A DNA stretch of 57,934 bases from Deltaproteobacteria bacterium (lineage in GTDB: Bacteria > Desulfobacterota > Desulfarculia > Adiutricales > Adiutricaceae), in assembly GCA_031264145.1 (NCBI GenBank), contig JAISEK010000105.1, forward strand, positions 1-57,934. The letters run 5' to 3'. Both the position numbers and the translations under genes were made by a program. Positions 45,169 to 54,302 of the stretch are shown piece after piece; the stretch's first letter is position 1, and each line of letters starts with the position of its first letter. The notes below the pieces were generated by a model. That model was not told the DNA's origin and searched no databases. It saw nothing but the letters and a program-made list of their open reading frames with translations.

Positions 45169-46239
45169 GTGACCTCGTTTCTGCCTGGACAGGCACCCCG
45201 CCGCCTGTCGCCCTTCATTTTGGGCCTGGTCCTTTTGGCCGCCCTTTTCCTGGTGGCCCTCGTCTCGCTGTCCAGCGGCTATATGCCCTACACGGCCGGA
45301 GAGATAAAGGACGTCCTCCTATCCCTGATTTCGGACCACGACTCCGGCCTCGCGGAGAACAGGACCATGGTCCTGGTGCAGGTACGGCTTCCCCGGCTCG
45401 TGACCGCCATGGTCTCCGGGGCCGCCCTTGGCCTCTCGGGGGCCGTCTTCCAGGGTCTGCTCCTCAACCCCCTGGCCGACCCCTACACCCTGGGCGTCTC
45501 CTCAGGGGCCGCCTTCGGGGCCTCGGTGGTCATCATGGCCTCGATGGCCATCGGCGGTGCCTCCTTCCTGGCCAGTCCACTGGCCGCGACAATGGGGGCC
45601 TTCGCCTCCTCGGCCCTGACCCTGGTCCTGGTCATCTCCCTGGCCTCGGACGGCGACCGAAGGCTGTCCCCGACCAGCCTGGTCCTTTCGGGGGTCATCC
45701 TCTCGGCCATCCTATCGGCCGGCATCTCGTTCATAAAGTATCTGGCCGGCGACCAGGTCGCGTCCATCATCTTCTGGCTTCTGGGAAGCTTTCAGGCCAT
45801 GACCTGGACCGAGGCCACCCTGGTGATGGGCTTCTTCGTCCCGGCCTTCGCCGTCTGCATGGCCTCGGCCACCGATCTCAATGTCATGACCCTGGGCTTC
45901 AGATCGGCCGAGACCCTGGGCGTGGACACCCGCCGGGTCCGGCTGCGCCTCCTGGCCGCCGCCTCGCTGGCCGCCTCGGCCTCGGTGGCCGTCTCCGGCA
46001 TCATCGGCTTCGTCGGCCTGATCGTGCCCCACCTGGCAAGGCTCCTGGCCGGCCCTGACCACCGTTCCCTTCTACCGCTGTCGACCCTGGCAGGAGCGGT
46101 CCTCCTCCTGGCCGCCGACACCGCCGTGCGGGCCTTTCTACCAGGGGAGATCCCTGTCGGGGTCCTGACTGCCCTCCTGGCCGGGCCGGCCTTTCTGGTC
46201 ATCTTCAGGCGGAAGATGAGGACCCTGGCCGATGCCTAG
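45169..46239 (+). CDS. FecCD/BtuC-type ABC permease
   Basis: 356 residues with about 10 membrane spans. VRLPRLVTAMVSGAALGLSG, AVFQGLLLNPLADPYTLGVS and SGIIGFVGLIVPHLARLL are the standard motifs of permeases importing Fe-siderophores, haem or cobalamin. GTG start with GGAGG 5 bases upstream. The 3' end overlaps the ATPase gene by 8 bases. No binding protein is adjacent; one is found at 57210, beside the B12-regulated chelatase, so cobalamin or a corrinoid is a reasonable but unproven substrate. Confidence 0.92.
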   Translation: MTSFLPGQAPRRLSPFILGLVLLAALFLVALVSLSSGYMPYTAGEIKDVLLSLISDHDSGLAENRTMVLVQVRLPRLVTAMVSGAALGLSGAVFQGLLLNPLADPYTLGVSSGAAFGASVVIMASMAIGGASFLASPLAATMGAFASSALTLVLVISLASDGDRRLSPTSLVLSGVILSAILSAGISFIKYLAGDQVASIIFWLLGSFQAMTWTEATLVMGFFVPAFAVCMASATDLNVMTLGFRSAETLGVDTRRVRLRLLAAASLAASASVAVSGIIGFVGLIVPHLARLLAGPDHRSLLPLSTLAGAVLLLAADTAVRAFLPGEIPVGVLTALLAGPAFLVIFRRKMRTLADA

Positions 46240-47089
46240 TACCGACAAGACGCCCTGGCTCCAGGCTGACGGCCTCTGCTTCAGCCATGGGCCCAGGAGG
46301 GTCGTGGACGATCTGTCCCTGGCCCTGTTCCCTGGCCGGCACTACGTCCTTGCCGGCCCCAACGGGGCCGGCAAGAGCACGGTCCTGGACCTGCTGTCGG
46401 GCCTGAGGAAGCCGGAACGGGGCATCGTCAGTCTCATGGGCCGGGTTCTGGATTCCTACGGGGCCGGCAAGCAGGCCAAGCTGGTGGCCCTGGCCCCCCA
46501 GAACCAAGCCTTTGGCTTCGCCTTCACGGTCAGGGAGGCTGTGCGCCTGGGCCGCAGGCCACACCTGGGCCGCTGGGGCCGCCTGGGCCCGGATGACCAC
46601 CGGGCCGTCGGAGAAGCCATCGAAAGGATGCACCTGGAACCCCTGGCCGACAAGCCAGTCACCACCCTATCGGGCGGGGAAGCCCAGAGGGTCGTCCTAG
46701 CCAGGACCATGGCCCAGGCCACGCCAATCCTCCTCCTGGACGAGCCCTCCAGCAACCTGGACGTGGCCCAGGCCCTGGATCTGATGGCCACCCTGGGCGA
46801 GTTGGCCCAAAACGGGTCCCTGGTGGTGACTGTCAGCCACGATCTTGGACTCGCCGCGACCTTCGCCCAGGAAATGGCCCTCATGCGGGACGGCCGGCTG
46901 GTGGCCGCCGGACCCAAGGAGGAAATCCTCACGCCGGCCCTCCTGGAAAAGGTCTTCGCCGCCGAGGCGGCCGTGAGGCCGGACGACTTCACTGGGGGCC
47001 TGGCGCTGTCTTTCAGGAGGCCCAGGGCGGGCGGACGCGCCGTTTTTACTGATCCGTCTGCGGGCAAAGCCGCGGGCCGGTCCGATTAG
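46232..47089 (+). CDS. BtuD/FepC-type ABC ATP-binding protein
   Basis: 285 residues. Walker A GPNGAGKSTVLDLLSG (about 44-59), Q-loop LAPQNQAFGF, signature LSGGEAQRVVLARTMAQ, Walker B ILLLDEPSSNLDV and switch His in VTVSHDLGLA. Energises the permease encoded just upstream. The C-terminal 40 residues (AGGRAVFTDPSAGKAAGRSD) are an extension with no known motif. Confidence 0.92.
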   Translation: MPSTDKTPWLQADGLCFSHGPRRVVDDLSLALFPGRHYVLAGPNGAGKSTVLDLLSGLRKPERGIVSLMGRVLDSYGAGKQAKLVALAPQNQAFGFAFTVREAVRLGRRPHLGRWGRLGPDDHRAVGEAIERMHLEPLADKPVTTLSGGEAQRVVLARTMAQATPILLLDEPSSNLDVAQALDLMATLGELAQNGSLVVTVSHDLGLAATFAQEMALMRDGRLVAAGPKEEILTPALLEKVFAAEAAVRPDDFTGGLALSFRRPRAGGRAVFTDPSAGKAAGRSD

Positions 47090-47302
47090 GCCACGGTCTG
47101 GCCGGGCGGGATGGAGCCACGCTGGCCGTCGCTTCCGAAAACACTGGGTACCGGGCGGAATGGTTGGCCCGAAACCCTCCCAGGAAAGGGGCAGGTCGCG
47201 GACATTTCCGATGCGCTCGGCAAGTCTAGCCAGTGACGCCTGCCCCATGAATCCACTGACTATCGGCAAGCCACAGGCAAACTTGTATAGTCTCAATGCC
47301 AG

Positions 47303-47650
47303 CTAAGGTCCATGCATGAGCCTCTCGCCGAACGGGATGATGCACGTCTTATAGGCCACGGTGGCGTCGGCCGACACCGGATCCTGGCCTCTCATGCTAT
47401 CGAGGGCAACCGCCAGCTGCTCCCTGAAAAAGCCCTCGAACTCATCCCTGCTAAAGCCGCAGATGCCGGCATACTTTGGGGTCAATGAAATGTCGTTGAA
47501 ATGGTTGAGGCCGGCCGAGAGGCCCATGAAGGATAGCTGGTCACCCCGGCCACGAAAACGAAACGCAGGAACTCATCTATATCCTTGAAGCCAGAGTAAA
47601 AATACTTCAGCAATTCGCTGTTTTTCTTGTTGTTTATGGTCCATCAAAGA
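47303..47650 (-). pseudogene. AAA-ATPase-like (DUF1703 group) remnant
   Basis: Minus-strand pieces in order: KKNSELLKYFYSGFKDIDEF then LRFVFVAGVTSY (about 47540-47640), a frameshift, then FMGLSAGLNHFNDISLTPKY and AGICGFSRDEFEGFFREQL (47303-47530). This is the block order (FVTGVT..., SGLNNL.DLT..P.YA..CGFT..E) of the AAA-ATPase-like proteins with a C-terminal PD-(D/E)XK domain. The 5' and 3' ends are missing. Same family as the gene at the left edge of the window. Confidence 0.6.
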
Positions 47651-47838
47651 CTCCGATAAAGCCAAACCTGTTTTATCTGACACTACTTTCCACCGTCACT
47701 CCAAGAAATCGAAGTGACAAACAAGCCGCCATCATTATATAATTGCGTAAAGTATCGGAAAATGCCGGGGCCAGTTTATCAAGAGCCAGTGACCCACTTC
47801 ACCAGTCACGCCAAGAAAAACAAGGCCCCAGCATCCTG

Positions 47839-48405
47839 TCAGACCCTGTGGATGGCCTCAAAGATGTTCCTGTGCTGGAGGCTTATCTCGACGCCCATCT
47901 CCTCGGCAGTCAAGGACAGGGCCTGCCTGAAGGCACCCTTTTGGACGTTTGCGGGGACAGATATCTCGAGGACCAGGGCCAGTGGCTGGCCATCAGCGGA
48001 GGCCCATCCGGCTGAGTCTATGGTCACGGCCCTCAGGTTCTCTATGTTGGCCTCGAAGCTGGCCACGGTCTTGGTGACCTCGGGGATCACCTGGGGCCCG
48101 TCCGGCCCAAGAATCGTGAGGACATAGGGTTCGGAGGCCACAGGGTGGCTTTCGCCGCCTACGGGCGGTGGGGCTATCCAGTAGGAGAGCCGGTTCCCCT
48201 CCAGACTCTCTGACAAGGCTCCGGACAATTCGTCCAGCGAGACCGTCCCGGGAACCCAGGTCGCGAAAAGGCCGGCGAACTGACCCAGGAGCGTGGTTTG
48301 GCTGACCGAGAGGAGGCGGCAGCCTTTCTGGGCCAGGACATGGCTCACCTGGTGGACGATTCCGGGGCGATCCTGGCCGACGATGGCCACTAGAGCCTGG
48401 TTCAT
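47839..48405 (-). CDS. double ACT-domain protein (GcvR-like)
   Basis: 188 residues, two ACT domains: 1-80 (ALVAIVGQDRPGIVHQVSHV, then LSVSQTTLLGQFAGLFATWV) and about 95-175 (YVLTILGPDGPQVIPEVTKT). The layout is that of GcvR-type regulators of the glycine cleavage system and related amino-acid-sensing proteins; no DNA-binding domain is present. ATG at 48405 with GGAG 8 bases upstream. It lies about 100 bases downstream of aspA in the same direction, so it may be co-transcribed with hydF-aspA. Confidence 0.85.
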   Translation of the reverse strand: MNQALVAIVGQDRPGIVHQVSHVLAQKGCRLLSVSQTTLLGQFAGLFATWVPGTVSLDELSGALSESLEGNRLSYWIAPPPVGGESHPVASEPYVLTILGPDGPQVIPEVTKTVASFEANIENLRAVTIDSAGWASADGQPLALVLEISVPANVQKGAFRQALSLTAEEMGVEISLQHRNIFEAIHRV

Positions 48406-48507
48406 TGGACTTCTCCGATTCATGGGGGAATTTTTGTGGCCATCATGGGCCTTTCCACAGGTCGGGCCCGCCAAGCTTGACTTAACGAGAAAACGGAAAC
48501 AACGCTG

Positions 48508-49863
48508 TCAGTATTTTTCAGCCTGGGCCTCAGCGGCGGCCCGTTCCAGGGCCTCGCGGACCTTATCGGGCTGGCCCTCGTTTTGGGCGATGATCTCAGC
48601 CACGCGGTCATAGCCCAGCCTGGGGACGAAGGACGTGGCGAAGGCCAGGGAGTCCTCCAGGATCCGGGCGCAGCGCCCCGGATCGGGCTCCAGGGCATCG
48701 AGGCATTGACCCCGGAAGATCATGACGGCCCGCTCGAGGATGCCCAGGCTTTCCAGGAGAGACTCGGCTATGAGCGGGGAAAAGGCGTTGAGCTCGAACT
48801 CGCCGTGGGCTGCGGCCATGGTCACGGCCTGGTCGTTGGCCATGACCCTGATGGCCACCTCTATGACCATCTCGGGAATGACCGGGTTGACCTTCCCGGG
48901 CATGATGGTGCTGCCCATCTGCCTCGGGGGCAGCCTTATCTCGCCCAGGCCGCCCCTGGGCCCAGAGTTCATGAGCCGAAGATCTGAGGCTATCTTCATG
49001 AGGTTTACGGCCAGGGCCTTGAGAAGGCCCGAGACCTCGACGAAGACGTCGTTGTTCTGGGTAATGTCCATGGGATACTCGGCCGCAGCCAGGCCCAGGC
49101 CAGTGATCTCCCTAAGGTTTTCCAGTATCCTGAAACGGTAGCGTCTCTCGGCGTTGTCGGAAAGACCCACGGCCGTGCCGCCGATATTGATCTGCCTAAG
49201 CCTTTCCTCAATCTTGTAAAGACGCCAGCGGTCCCTGGCGATGGCCTGGGCATAGGCCCCAAACTCGTCGCCAAGGGTGATGGGGACGGCGTCCATGAGC
49301 TCGGTCCGGCCAAGCTTCCTGATCCCGGCGTACTCGTTCTCCTTTCCCTGCAAGGTTTCCTGGAGGCCAGCGCAGGCCTGGCTCAGGAGCCTCAGGAGTT
49401 CTATGGCCGCTATCCTGAGGGCCGTGGGGTAGACGTCGTTGGTGGACTGGCCGCGATTGACGTCATCGAGGGGGTGGACCAGGCCGTAGCTTCCCAGCGG
49501 CTGGCCCATTATCCTCAGGGCCAGGTTGGCCAGGACCTCGTTGACGTTCATGTTGGTGGAGGTTCCGGCCCCGCCCTGGATGGCGCCGACTATGAACATG
49601 TCCTGGAACATCTCCCGGCCATGCGGGGACAGGATCTCGTCGCAGGCCCGATCAATGGCCTCGAAGACCGGAGCCCTTGGGGGGTCAAGCTTCCGATAGG
49701 CCATGGCCGCAGCCTTCTTGACCTTGACGATGGCCGCGATCAAGCTCCAGTTGGAGGGCGGGAGGCCCAGGTCAAAATTGTCCCTGGCCCGGAGGCTTTG
49801 GAGACCGTAGAGGGCCCCATCGGGCAGGGCCAGCTCGCCCATCCTGTCCCGCTCGACCCTCAT
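48508..49863 (-). CDS. aspA: aspartate ammonia-lyase
   Basis: 451 residues, fumarase/aspartase superfamily. Signature GSTIMPGKVNPVIPEMV carries the conserved loop with the catalytic Ser/Thr; GGAGTSTNMNVNEVLANLA and HPLDDVNRGQSTNDVYPTAL supply the substrate-site residues and distinguish it from argininosuccinate lyase. Aspartase and fumarase are hard to tell apart by sequence; GTSTNMNVNEV favours aspartase. Its ATG overlaps the hydF stop by 4 bases, so it is translated with the hydrogenase maturase. In Desulfovibrio an aspA gene likewise sits among hydrogenase maturation genes (recalled, not checked). Confidence 0.88.
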   Translation of the reverse strand: MRVERDRMGELALPDGALYGLQSLRARDNFDLGLPPSNWSLIAAIVKVKKAAAMAYRKLDPPRAPVFEAIDRACDEILSPHGREMFQDMFIVGAIQGGAGTSTNMNVNEVLANLALRIMGQPLGSYGLVHPLDDVNRGQSTNDVYPTALRIAAIELLRLLSQACAGLQETLQGKENEYAGIRKLGRTELMDAVPITLGDEFGAYAQAIARDRWRLYKIEERLRQINIGGTAVGLSDNAERRYRFRILENLREITGLGLAAAEYPMDITQNNDVFVEVSGLLKALAVNLMKIASDLRLMNSGPRGGLGEIRLPPRQMGSTIMPGKVNPVIPEMVIEVAIRVMANDQAVTMAAAHGEFELNAFSPLIAESLLESLGILERAVMIFRGQCLDALEPDPGRCARILEDSLAFATSFVPRLGYDRVAEIIAQNEGQPDKVREALERAAAEAQAEKY

Positions 49864-51074
49864 AGGTCAAGCTCCCCCAGCTCGGCCAGGACGTGCGGGA
49901 AGACGGAGAGGCTCCTTTTGAGGATGCCCTGCATGTGGGCGATGGCCGTGCCGAAATTGGTCATCGGGATCCCCTGGTCCTGTGATGTCTTGAGCCGGTA
50001 CCTGACCTCCCTCTCGTTTAGCATGCACCCCCCGCAGTGGACCACCAGGGCCAGTCCGGACAGATCCTCGGGGAAGTCGCCCCCGGACGTGTGCCGGAAT
50101 TCCAGCTCGGCCCCGGAGTAGCCCCTAATCCAGCGGGGCAGCTTGACAGTGCCGATGTCGTCGCACTGGCGGTGGTGGGTGCAGCCCTCGGCTATGAGGA
50201 TCCTGTCGCCGTCCCGCAGGGAGTCCAGGGCCATTGCCCCCAAGGCCACCCCCTCCAGGATGCCCTTGTAGCGGGCGAAAAGGATGGAGAACGAGGTCAG
50301 GGGGATGTCCGGCGGGGTGTCGGCGGAAACCTTGGCGAAGACCTGGCTGTCGGTTATGACCAGAGCTGGCCGGCGGCCCAGGCTCCCAAGGACGTCCCTG
50401 AGCTCGAACTCCTTGACCACCACGGCCGCGGCGTCGGCCTCAAGAATGTCCCTGATGGTCTGCTGCTGGGGGAGGATCAGCCGTCCCTTGGGGGCGGCCT
50501 TGTCGATGGGGACCACCAGGACGACTAGGTCCGATGGCCGCACCAGATCGCCGACGATCCTGAGCTTGCCCTCCTCCGTCCTGGCCAGGCCGGCGATGGT
50601 CTCCTTCAGGCGTCCCATGTTGTGGCCGGTCGCCGCGCTCACGTAAATCTCGCCCGGCCCGGGCTCCGGGATCCCTGGAAGGAGGTCGCTCTTGTTCATG
50701 GCCGTCACGTGGGGGATGGCCTTGTCCACGAAGAGGCCCAGTAGCTCCCGGTCGGCACCGGACAGGCCCGAGGCCGAGTCGACCACAAGGACGGCGACGT
50801 CGGTCTTGTTCAGCACCTGCCTGGCCTTCCGGACCCGCTTTTCCCCCAGGCTGCCGACGTCGTCAAGACCAGGGGTGTCTACGATCATCACCGGGCCCAG
50901 GGGCAGAAGCTCCATGGACTTGTAGACCGGGTCGGTGGTCGTGCCCATGACCTCCGAGACGACGGCCAGATCCTGGCCGGTCACGGCGTTGACCAGGCTG
51001 GACTTGCCGGCGTTGCGGCGGCCAAAGAAGCCTATGTGCACCCTGTTGGCCGAGGGAGTGTCGTTCAAACCCAT
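49860..51074 (-). CDS. hydF: [FeFe]-hydrogenase maturation GTPase HydF
   Basis: 404 residues, three domains. GTPase: GRRNAGKSSLVNAV (19-32), MGTTTDPVY, IVDTPGLDD and MNKSD. Then a dimerisation domain and an Fe-S domain with EGCTHHRQ (Cys298, His300) and HCGGC (His346, Cys347, Cys350), the CxH...HCxxC motif that holds the [4Fe-4S] cluster and the [2Fe] precursor. HydF delivers the diiron subcluster to HydA. ATG at 51074 is chosen because GGGGGG lies upstream and homology begins there; an ATG at 51092 is possible. hydE, hydG and the hydrogenase itself are outside the window. Confidence 0.95.
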   Translation of the reverse strand: MGLNDTPSANRVHIGFFGRRNAGKSSLVNAVTGQDLAVVSEVMGTTTDPVYKSMELLPLGPVMIVDTPGLDDVGSLGEKRVRKARQVLNKTDVAVLVVDSASGLSGADRELLGLFVDKAIPHVTAMNKSDLLPGIPEPGPGEIYVSAATGHNMGRLKETIAGLARTEEGKLRIVGDLVRPSDLVVLVVPIDKAAPKGRLILPQQQTIRDILEADAAAVVVKEFELRDVLGSLGRRPALVITDSQVFAKVSADTPPDIPLTSFSILFARYKGILEGVALGAMALDSLRDGDRILIAEGCTHHRQCDDIGTVKLPRWIRGYSGAELEFRHTSGGDFPEDLSGLALVVHCGGCMLNEREVRYRLKTSQDQGIPMTNFGTAIAHMQGILKRSLSVFPHVLAELGELDL

Positions 51075-51625
51075 GCGCGTGCCCCCCACCATATCCGTCC
51101 GGCACCGAGAGGGGCCATGGGCCCATCTCGATTCCTTGTTGTATTCGTTATGGTCAACGAACTCATTTCACGGTCAACACTACAGTTATTGTAGTTGTAA
51201 CTATTAAATCTAAAACAACTGCCAAATTAACAAACTGTTTACCTTTATTATTCATAAAAAAATTTTATCATCATTTATCATAGTTGTAAAGTTTATTTCA
51301 GTGCAGCCCATAGCTTCCCCCGCAAGTAGGAGCCCAGTACCGTGCCGGCACTATGCTCTATTCATTCTTTCGCATCAACGTCGGCACGTTCCTCTTCGCC
51401 TCAACAACCCTTGATGGACATGTAAAAAAACTTGGGTTTTCGCAGTCGCATCAAATATATTTGCTTAAAAAAATGGCAACAGCCTGCCAGGACAATAATA
51501 TGCTGGCTAGGCCGATGAAGCAAATGGTTGAAGATTGCTTGAATAAAGATGATAATATATATCTATCTCATGTCTGCATCATGGCCACATAAGCATTCGC
51601 TTAGGCATGTCTTCACCATCGCGAA
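51075..51625. other. spacer, AT-rich near hydF
   Basis: 51180-51300 is AT-rich; no gene is supported. A short frame at 51353-51592 has no recognisable features. The hydF promoter should lie here. Confidence 0.4.
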
Positions 51626-51865
51626 AAACCATCAACTATTTCGACCGATCCGAGTACACGAAGCGGCCTGGTCGAGGACCTGCCAATCCATCTATACGAC
51701 CTGGGCGCAGGCCACCAGGTCAAGATCCTCGCCGAGGTGCTCATCCCCAGGACCATGGAGTTCGAATTCGCCAGCCTGGGCCTCGTGCCCCTCTCGTTCT
51801 ACAAGAACCGCGGCTACGCCTGCTTCTTGTCCGCTATCTGCCGAAACAATCAGGCAAGCAGGTGG
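51626..51865 (+). pseudogene. tssC: tssC remnant, 5' piece (type VI secretion sheath)
   Basis: A frame with SGLVEDLPIHLYDLGAGHQV, ILAEVLIPRTMEFEFASLGL and VPLSFYKNRGYACFLSAIC. This matches the middle of the TssC large sheath subunit (GLVEDLP.H......K...EV.I...RE.E....GF.PL...KN.DYA.F..A.S). The coding pattern ends abruptly near 51865 and the next expected part of TssC is found 1.4 kb downstream. GC is high here, unlike the insert that follows. Confidence 0.6.
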
Positions 51866-51929
51866 TTGGGGAGCTGGAATAGCTGGCGCAGCTATAGGCA
51901 CTCAAGTTGTTTAGTGGCGCAGTGGCCAC

Positions 51930-52052
51930 TGCGGGAACCCTAGCTGCTCCATTTTTAGGGACAGGGATCGGCGCAATTGTTGGCGGCATAAGCGGCTGTT
52001 TTGCTGGCTATTACGGAGCGGATTTGGTAGATGACCATATTGATGAGGATTG
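51930..52052 (+). pseudogene. glycine-zipper C-terminal fragment (toxin-like)
   Basis: A frame SGAVATAGTLAAPFLGTGIG, then AIVGGISGCFAGYYGADLVD and a short acidic end. Alternating small residues form a membrane-compatible glycine zipper, as at the C-termini of some polymorphic toxins and colicin-like effectors. The preceding part (GWGAGIAGAAIGTQVV) is in another frame, so the gene is frameshifted. Function inferred only from composition and its place before an orphan ORF inside a T6SS remnant. Confidence 0.35.
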
Positions 52053-52054
52053 AT

Positions 52055-52492
52055 ATGAATTTTCCAATAAAAATAAAAAGACGTAAACCTCTCGAATATT
52101 TGCTCAAAAATGGAAAAAATCATCCTCCTCGTCCTTGGGAAGTTGCCGATGGGCTACATCCATATATATTTACCTGCAACCAAGGCGCAGAAGAATTTTG
52201 GCTCTATAATTTATGGATACCGTTTTGGTGTAGGTTGTCGGCAGAGCAAAGGGACGAAATTAAAAATGAGGCCCCTGACGAAATGTGGATAGAGTGGCTT
52301 GATTTAAGCACAAACTCATGTGAAATTTTTCTCCAAGACGAAGAGCTAAAAAAAGACACTGCGCAAGATTCAGCCGAATTAGATCATTACACTTTGATAC
52401 CTAAATATGATTCGATAGGACTATTGGGAGTTCCATTAATTGTGGCTTTGGCGACATTTATATCGTTTTTCCAGCAAGTCTTTTTGTTTTAA
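52055..52492 (+). CDS. orphan ORF, possible immunity-like protein
   Basis: About 145 residues from ATG 52055 (MNFPIKIKRRKPLEYLLKNG), intact, lower in GC than the surroundings. The middle is acidic and aromatic-rich (DEMWIEWLDLSTNSCEIFLQ); the C-terminus is a hydrophobic segment (GVPLIVALATFISFFQQVFL) that could span the membrane. An ATG at 52031 would add 8 residues. It directly follows the toxin-like fragment, the place where an immunity gene usually sits. No family recognised. Confidence 0.5.
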   Translation: MNFPIKIKRRKPLEYLLKNGKNHPPRPWEVADGLHPYIFTCNQGAEEFWLYNLWIPFWCRLSAEQRDEIKNEAPDEMWIEWLDLSTNSCEIFLQDEELKKDTAQDSAELDHYTLIPKYDSIGLLGVPLIVALATFISFFQQVFLF

Positions 52493-52581
52493 AGTCATTA
52501 CCTGCTCTATTTATCAGCACCTTTTGTCTGCAAGCCATTTTTGTTGCAACCTGCGCCAAATACACTATAAAAGTTTTTAAA

Positions 52582-53203
52582 ATGCGTTCCACTGAAATGG
52601 CCTATCGCCTGGCGGTGATTGGCTGTGGATTGGGTTATTTCTCTTCCTTACTTTTGTTCTCTTTTTCCAATTCTGGTCAGGGGCCTATTGAACTCATTAC
52701 AAAAGAACTGTATAGTTTTTCTTCGCAATGTAGGTTTGGTCCAGAGTCTCATGGCCGCAATTGGATGTCTGGTGTGGCTTGGCATGTTCATGTGCATCGT
52801 CGCTTTCGGTGTAATGCTTCAGGTTTGAAAGCCATATTCAGAAGCCAGCGACAACTGGTGCCGGAGGTTGAAGCTTCCACGCCAGCGTTTGGCTGTCAAC
52901 GACAATGGACTAACGCCGTACCAGGAAAAAGATGTCCCATATGACCAAAGCGAATATGAATTGATTGATGGAATTCTTTTACCGAAAAAAGATGACCCAG
53001 TAGGACTTTTACATTTTCTTTATACACCATGTTTAAGCATAATTATTTATTTTGATGAATCAAAAGGATATAATTATATAAATATAATATTAAAAAAAGG
53101 CCTTGGGACTGGAAATATCGGGATTCCATTAAAAATAATCGATCAAGATACAACAAAAAAAATTATAAACAGGTTTTCAAAAAAAAGCTCAAATCAGCAT
53201 TGA
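52582..53203 (+). pseudogene. frameshifted small membrane protein
   Basis: Three frames together read as one protein: MAYRLAVIGCGLGYFSSLLL (52597-52700, a membrane segment), then SLMAAIGCLVWLGMFMCIVA (about 52745-52828, a second membrane segment), then LPRQRLAVNDNGLTPYQEKD and YELIDGILLPKKDDPVGLLH to the end (52868-53203). At least two changes of register separate them. Low GC. Unknown function; part of the insert in the tssC remnant. Confidence 0.45.
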
Positions 53204-53255
53204 ATGTTAATTACTTCACGCAACGGTAAAATAACCTCGCCGCCCGACTCACAGC

Positions 53256-53594
53256 CGCGTCAACGCCAGGCTGCCCTATATCTTCCTTCCCTCTCTTGGC
53301 CCATTACCTCAAGATCTTCAAGCGGGAGAACATCGGCGCCGCCAAAGACCGCCGCCTGCTGGAGCTGGACGACTTGAGCAAGGACCAGGTCACCGAGATG
53401 AAGGGGGATGAAGGACCACAGAGAACGAGTTCCAGTCCTCCCACCCCCTGAGGGAGGCCAGGGTGACGGTGGAGGATATCGGGGACAACCCCGATTTCTT
53501 CAGGGTCAGGCTGTTCATCGTGCCCCATTTCCAGATCGAGGCGATGGACTTCAACCTGTCCCTGGTCTCCCAGCTGCCCAGGACCAAGCCCTGA
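53256..53594 (+). pseudogene. tssC: tssC remnant, 3' piece (type VI secretion sheath)
   Basis: RLPYIFLPS, then LAHYLKIFKRENIGAAKDRR (from 53296), a change of frame near 53405, then HPLREARVTVEDIGDNPDFF and IVPHFQIEAMDFNLSLVSQL to a stop at 53594. These are the C-terminal blocks of TssC (YL..I.RE.IG..., ...PL..A.V.V.D....PG.F.V..F..PHFQ.E....LSLVS.LP). High GC, as in the 5' piece. Confidence 0.65.
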
Positions 53595-53715
53595 ACCAAG
53601 GGGACCTGGTGGCGCCGATGTCCCCCGCCATGAGGCTGGCCGATGCCGCCACCCATTGTCCAGCAGTCATTCCACCTGCGCCTGCCCGGGGACGCCTGGC
53701 GGTCATTCTCGGTCC

Positions 53716-53894
53716 ATGGAGACCGACCTTGATTTCCTAGGCGCCTGATGGAGGAGGAAGGTATCTGGTTCCGTTTCGCGCAGGACGGGAAGGATGTGGT
53801 GTTATTCGGCGACGACCTTGAGAACTGCGTCCGCGGCCTGCCGCTGGTGCCGTTCCGTCCAGATTACGGCCAGGAAAGCGTGGGCTCGGAATGA
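53716..53894 (+). pseudogene. vgrG: VgrG remnant (type VI secretion spike)
   Basis: METDLDFLG, one change of frame, then RLMEEEGIWFRFAQDGKDVV and LFGDDLENC, the beginning of the gp27-like domain of VgrG/TssI (Y.E.D..FL.RLMEEEGI.F.F). It ends at 53894 after about 45 residues. With the tssC pieces it shows that a T6SS cluster once stood here. Confidence 0.55.
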
Positions 53895-53921
53895 CAAAAG
53901 CCAGGGTATCCATGGGCTGCC

Positions 53922-54302
53922 TCAGCCAGGGCCGTGCCTTTCCAGGCACTCGACTCGCAAGACCTTGTTGGCATCGTCCACGAAGACGACGAGGGGCCGG
54001 TGGCTCCTGGCCTCGTCGGGGCCCAGGAGGCCAAAGGCCATGACGATTAGCCGGTCGCCCCTGGCGACCAGCCTGGCCGCCGCCCCGTTGACGCAGACGG
54101 TCCCGCTGCCCTCGGGGCCGCCGATGCAGTAGGTCTCGAAGCGGCCGCCGTTGTCGACGTCGACCACCAAGACCTTCTCGTACTCGCGAAGGCCAGCGGC
54201 CCTGAGGAGTAGCGCGTCGAGGGTGATGCTGCCTACGTAGCCCAGCTCGGTCTGGGTGACGGTCGCTCGGTGGATCTTGGACTTGAGGAGGGAGATCTCC
54301 AT
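53922..54302 (-). CDS. panD: aspartate 1-decarboxylase
   Basis: 126 residues. Makes beta-alanine from aspartate for pantothenate. Synthesised as a pro-enzyme cleaved between Gly24 and Ser25 ([15 protein letters not shown]), producing the pyruvoyl group from Ser25; position 24/25 is the same as in the E. coli enzyme. Further landmarks are [27 protein letters not shown] and [10 protein letters not shown]. Start ATG shares a base with the panC stop (TGATG), so the two genes are coupled. The frame is also open far upstream inside panC, but homology starts here. Confidence 0.93.
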   Translation of the reverse strand: MEISLLKSKIHRATVTQTELGYVGSITLDALLLRAAGLREYEKVLVVDVDNGGRFETYCIGGPEGSGTVCVNGAAARLVARGDRLIVMAFGLLGPDEARSHRPLVVFVDDANKVLRVECLERHGPG

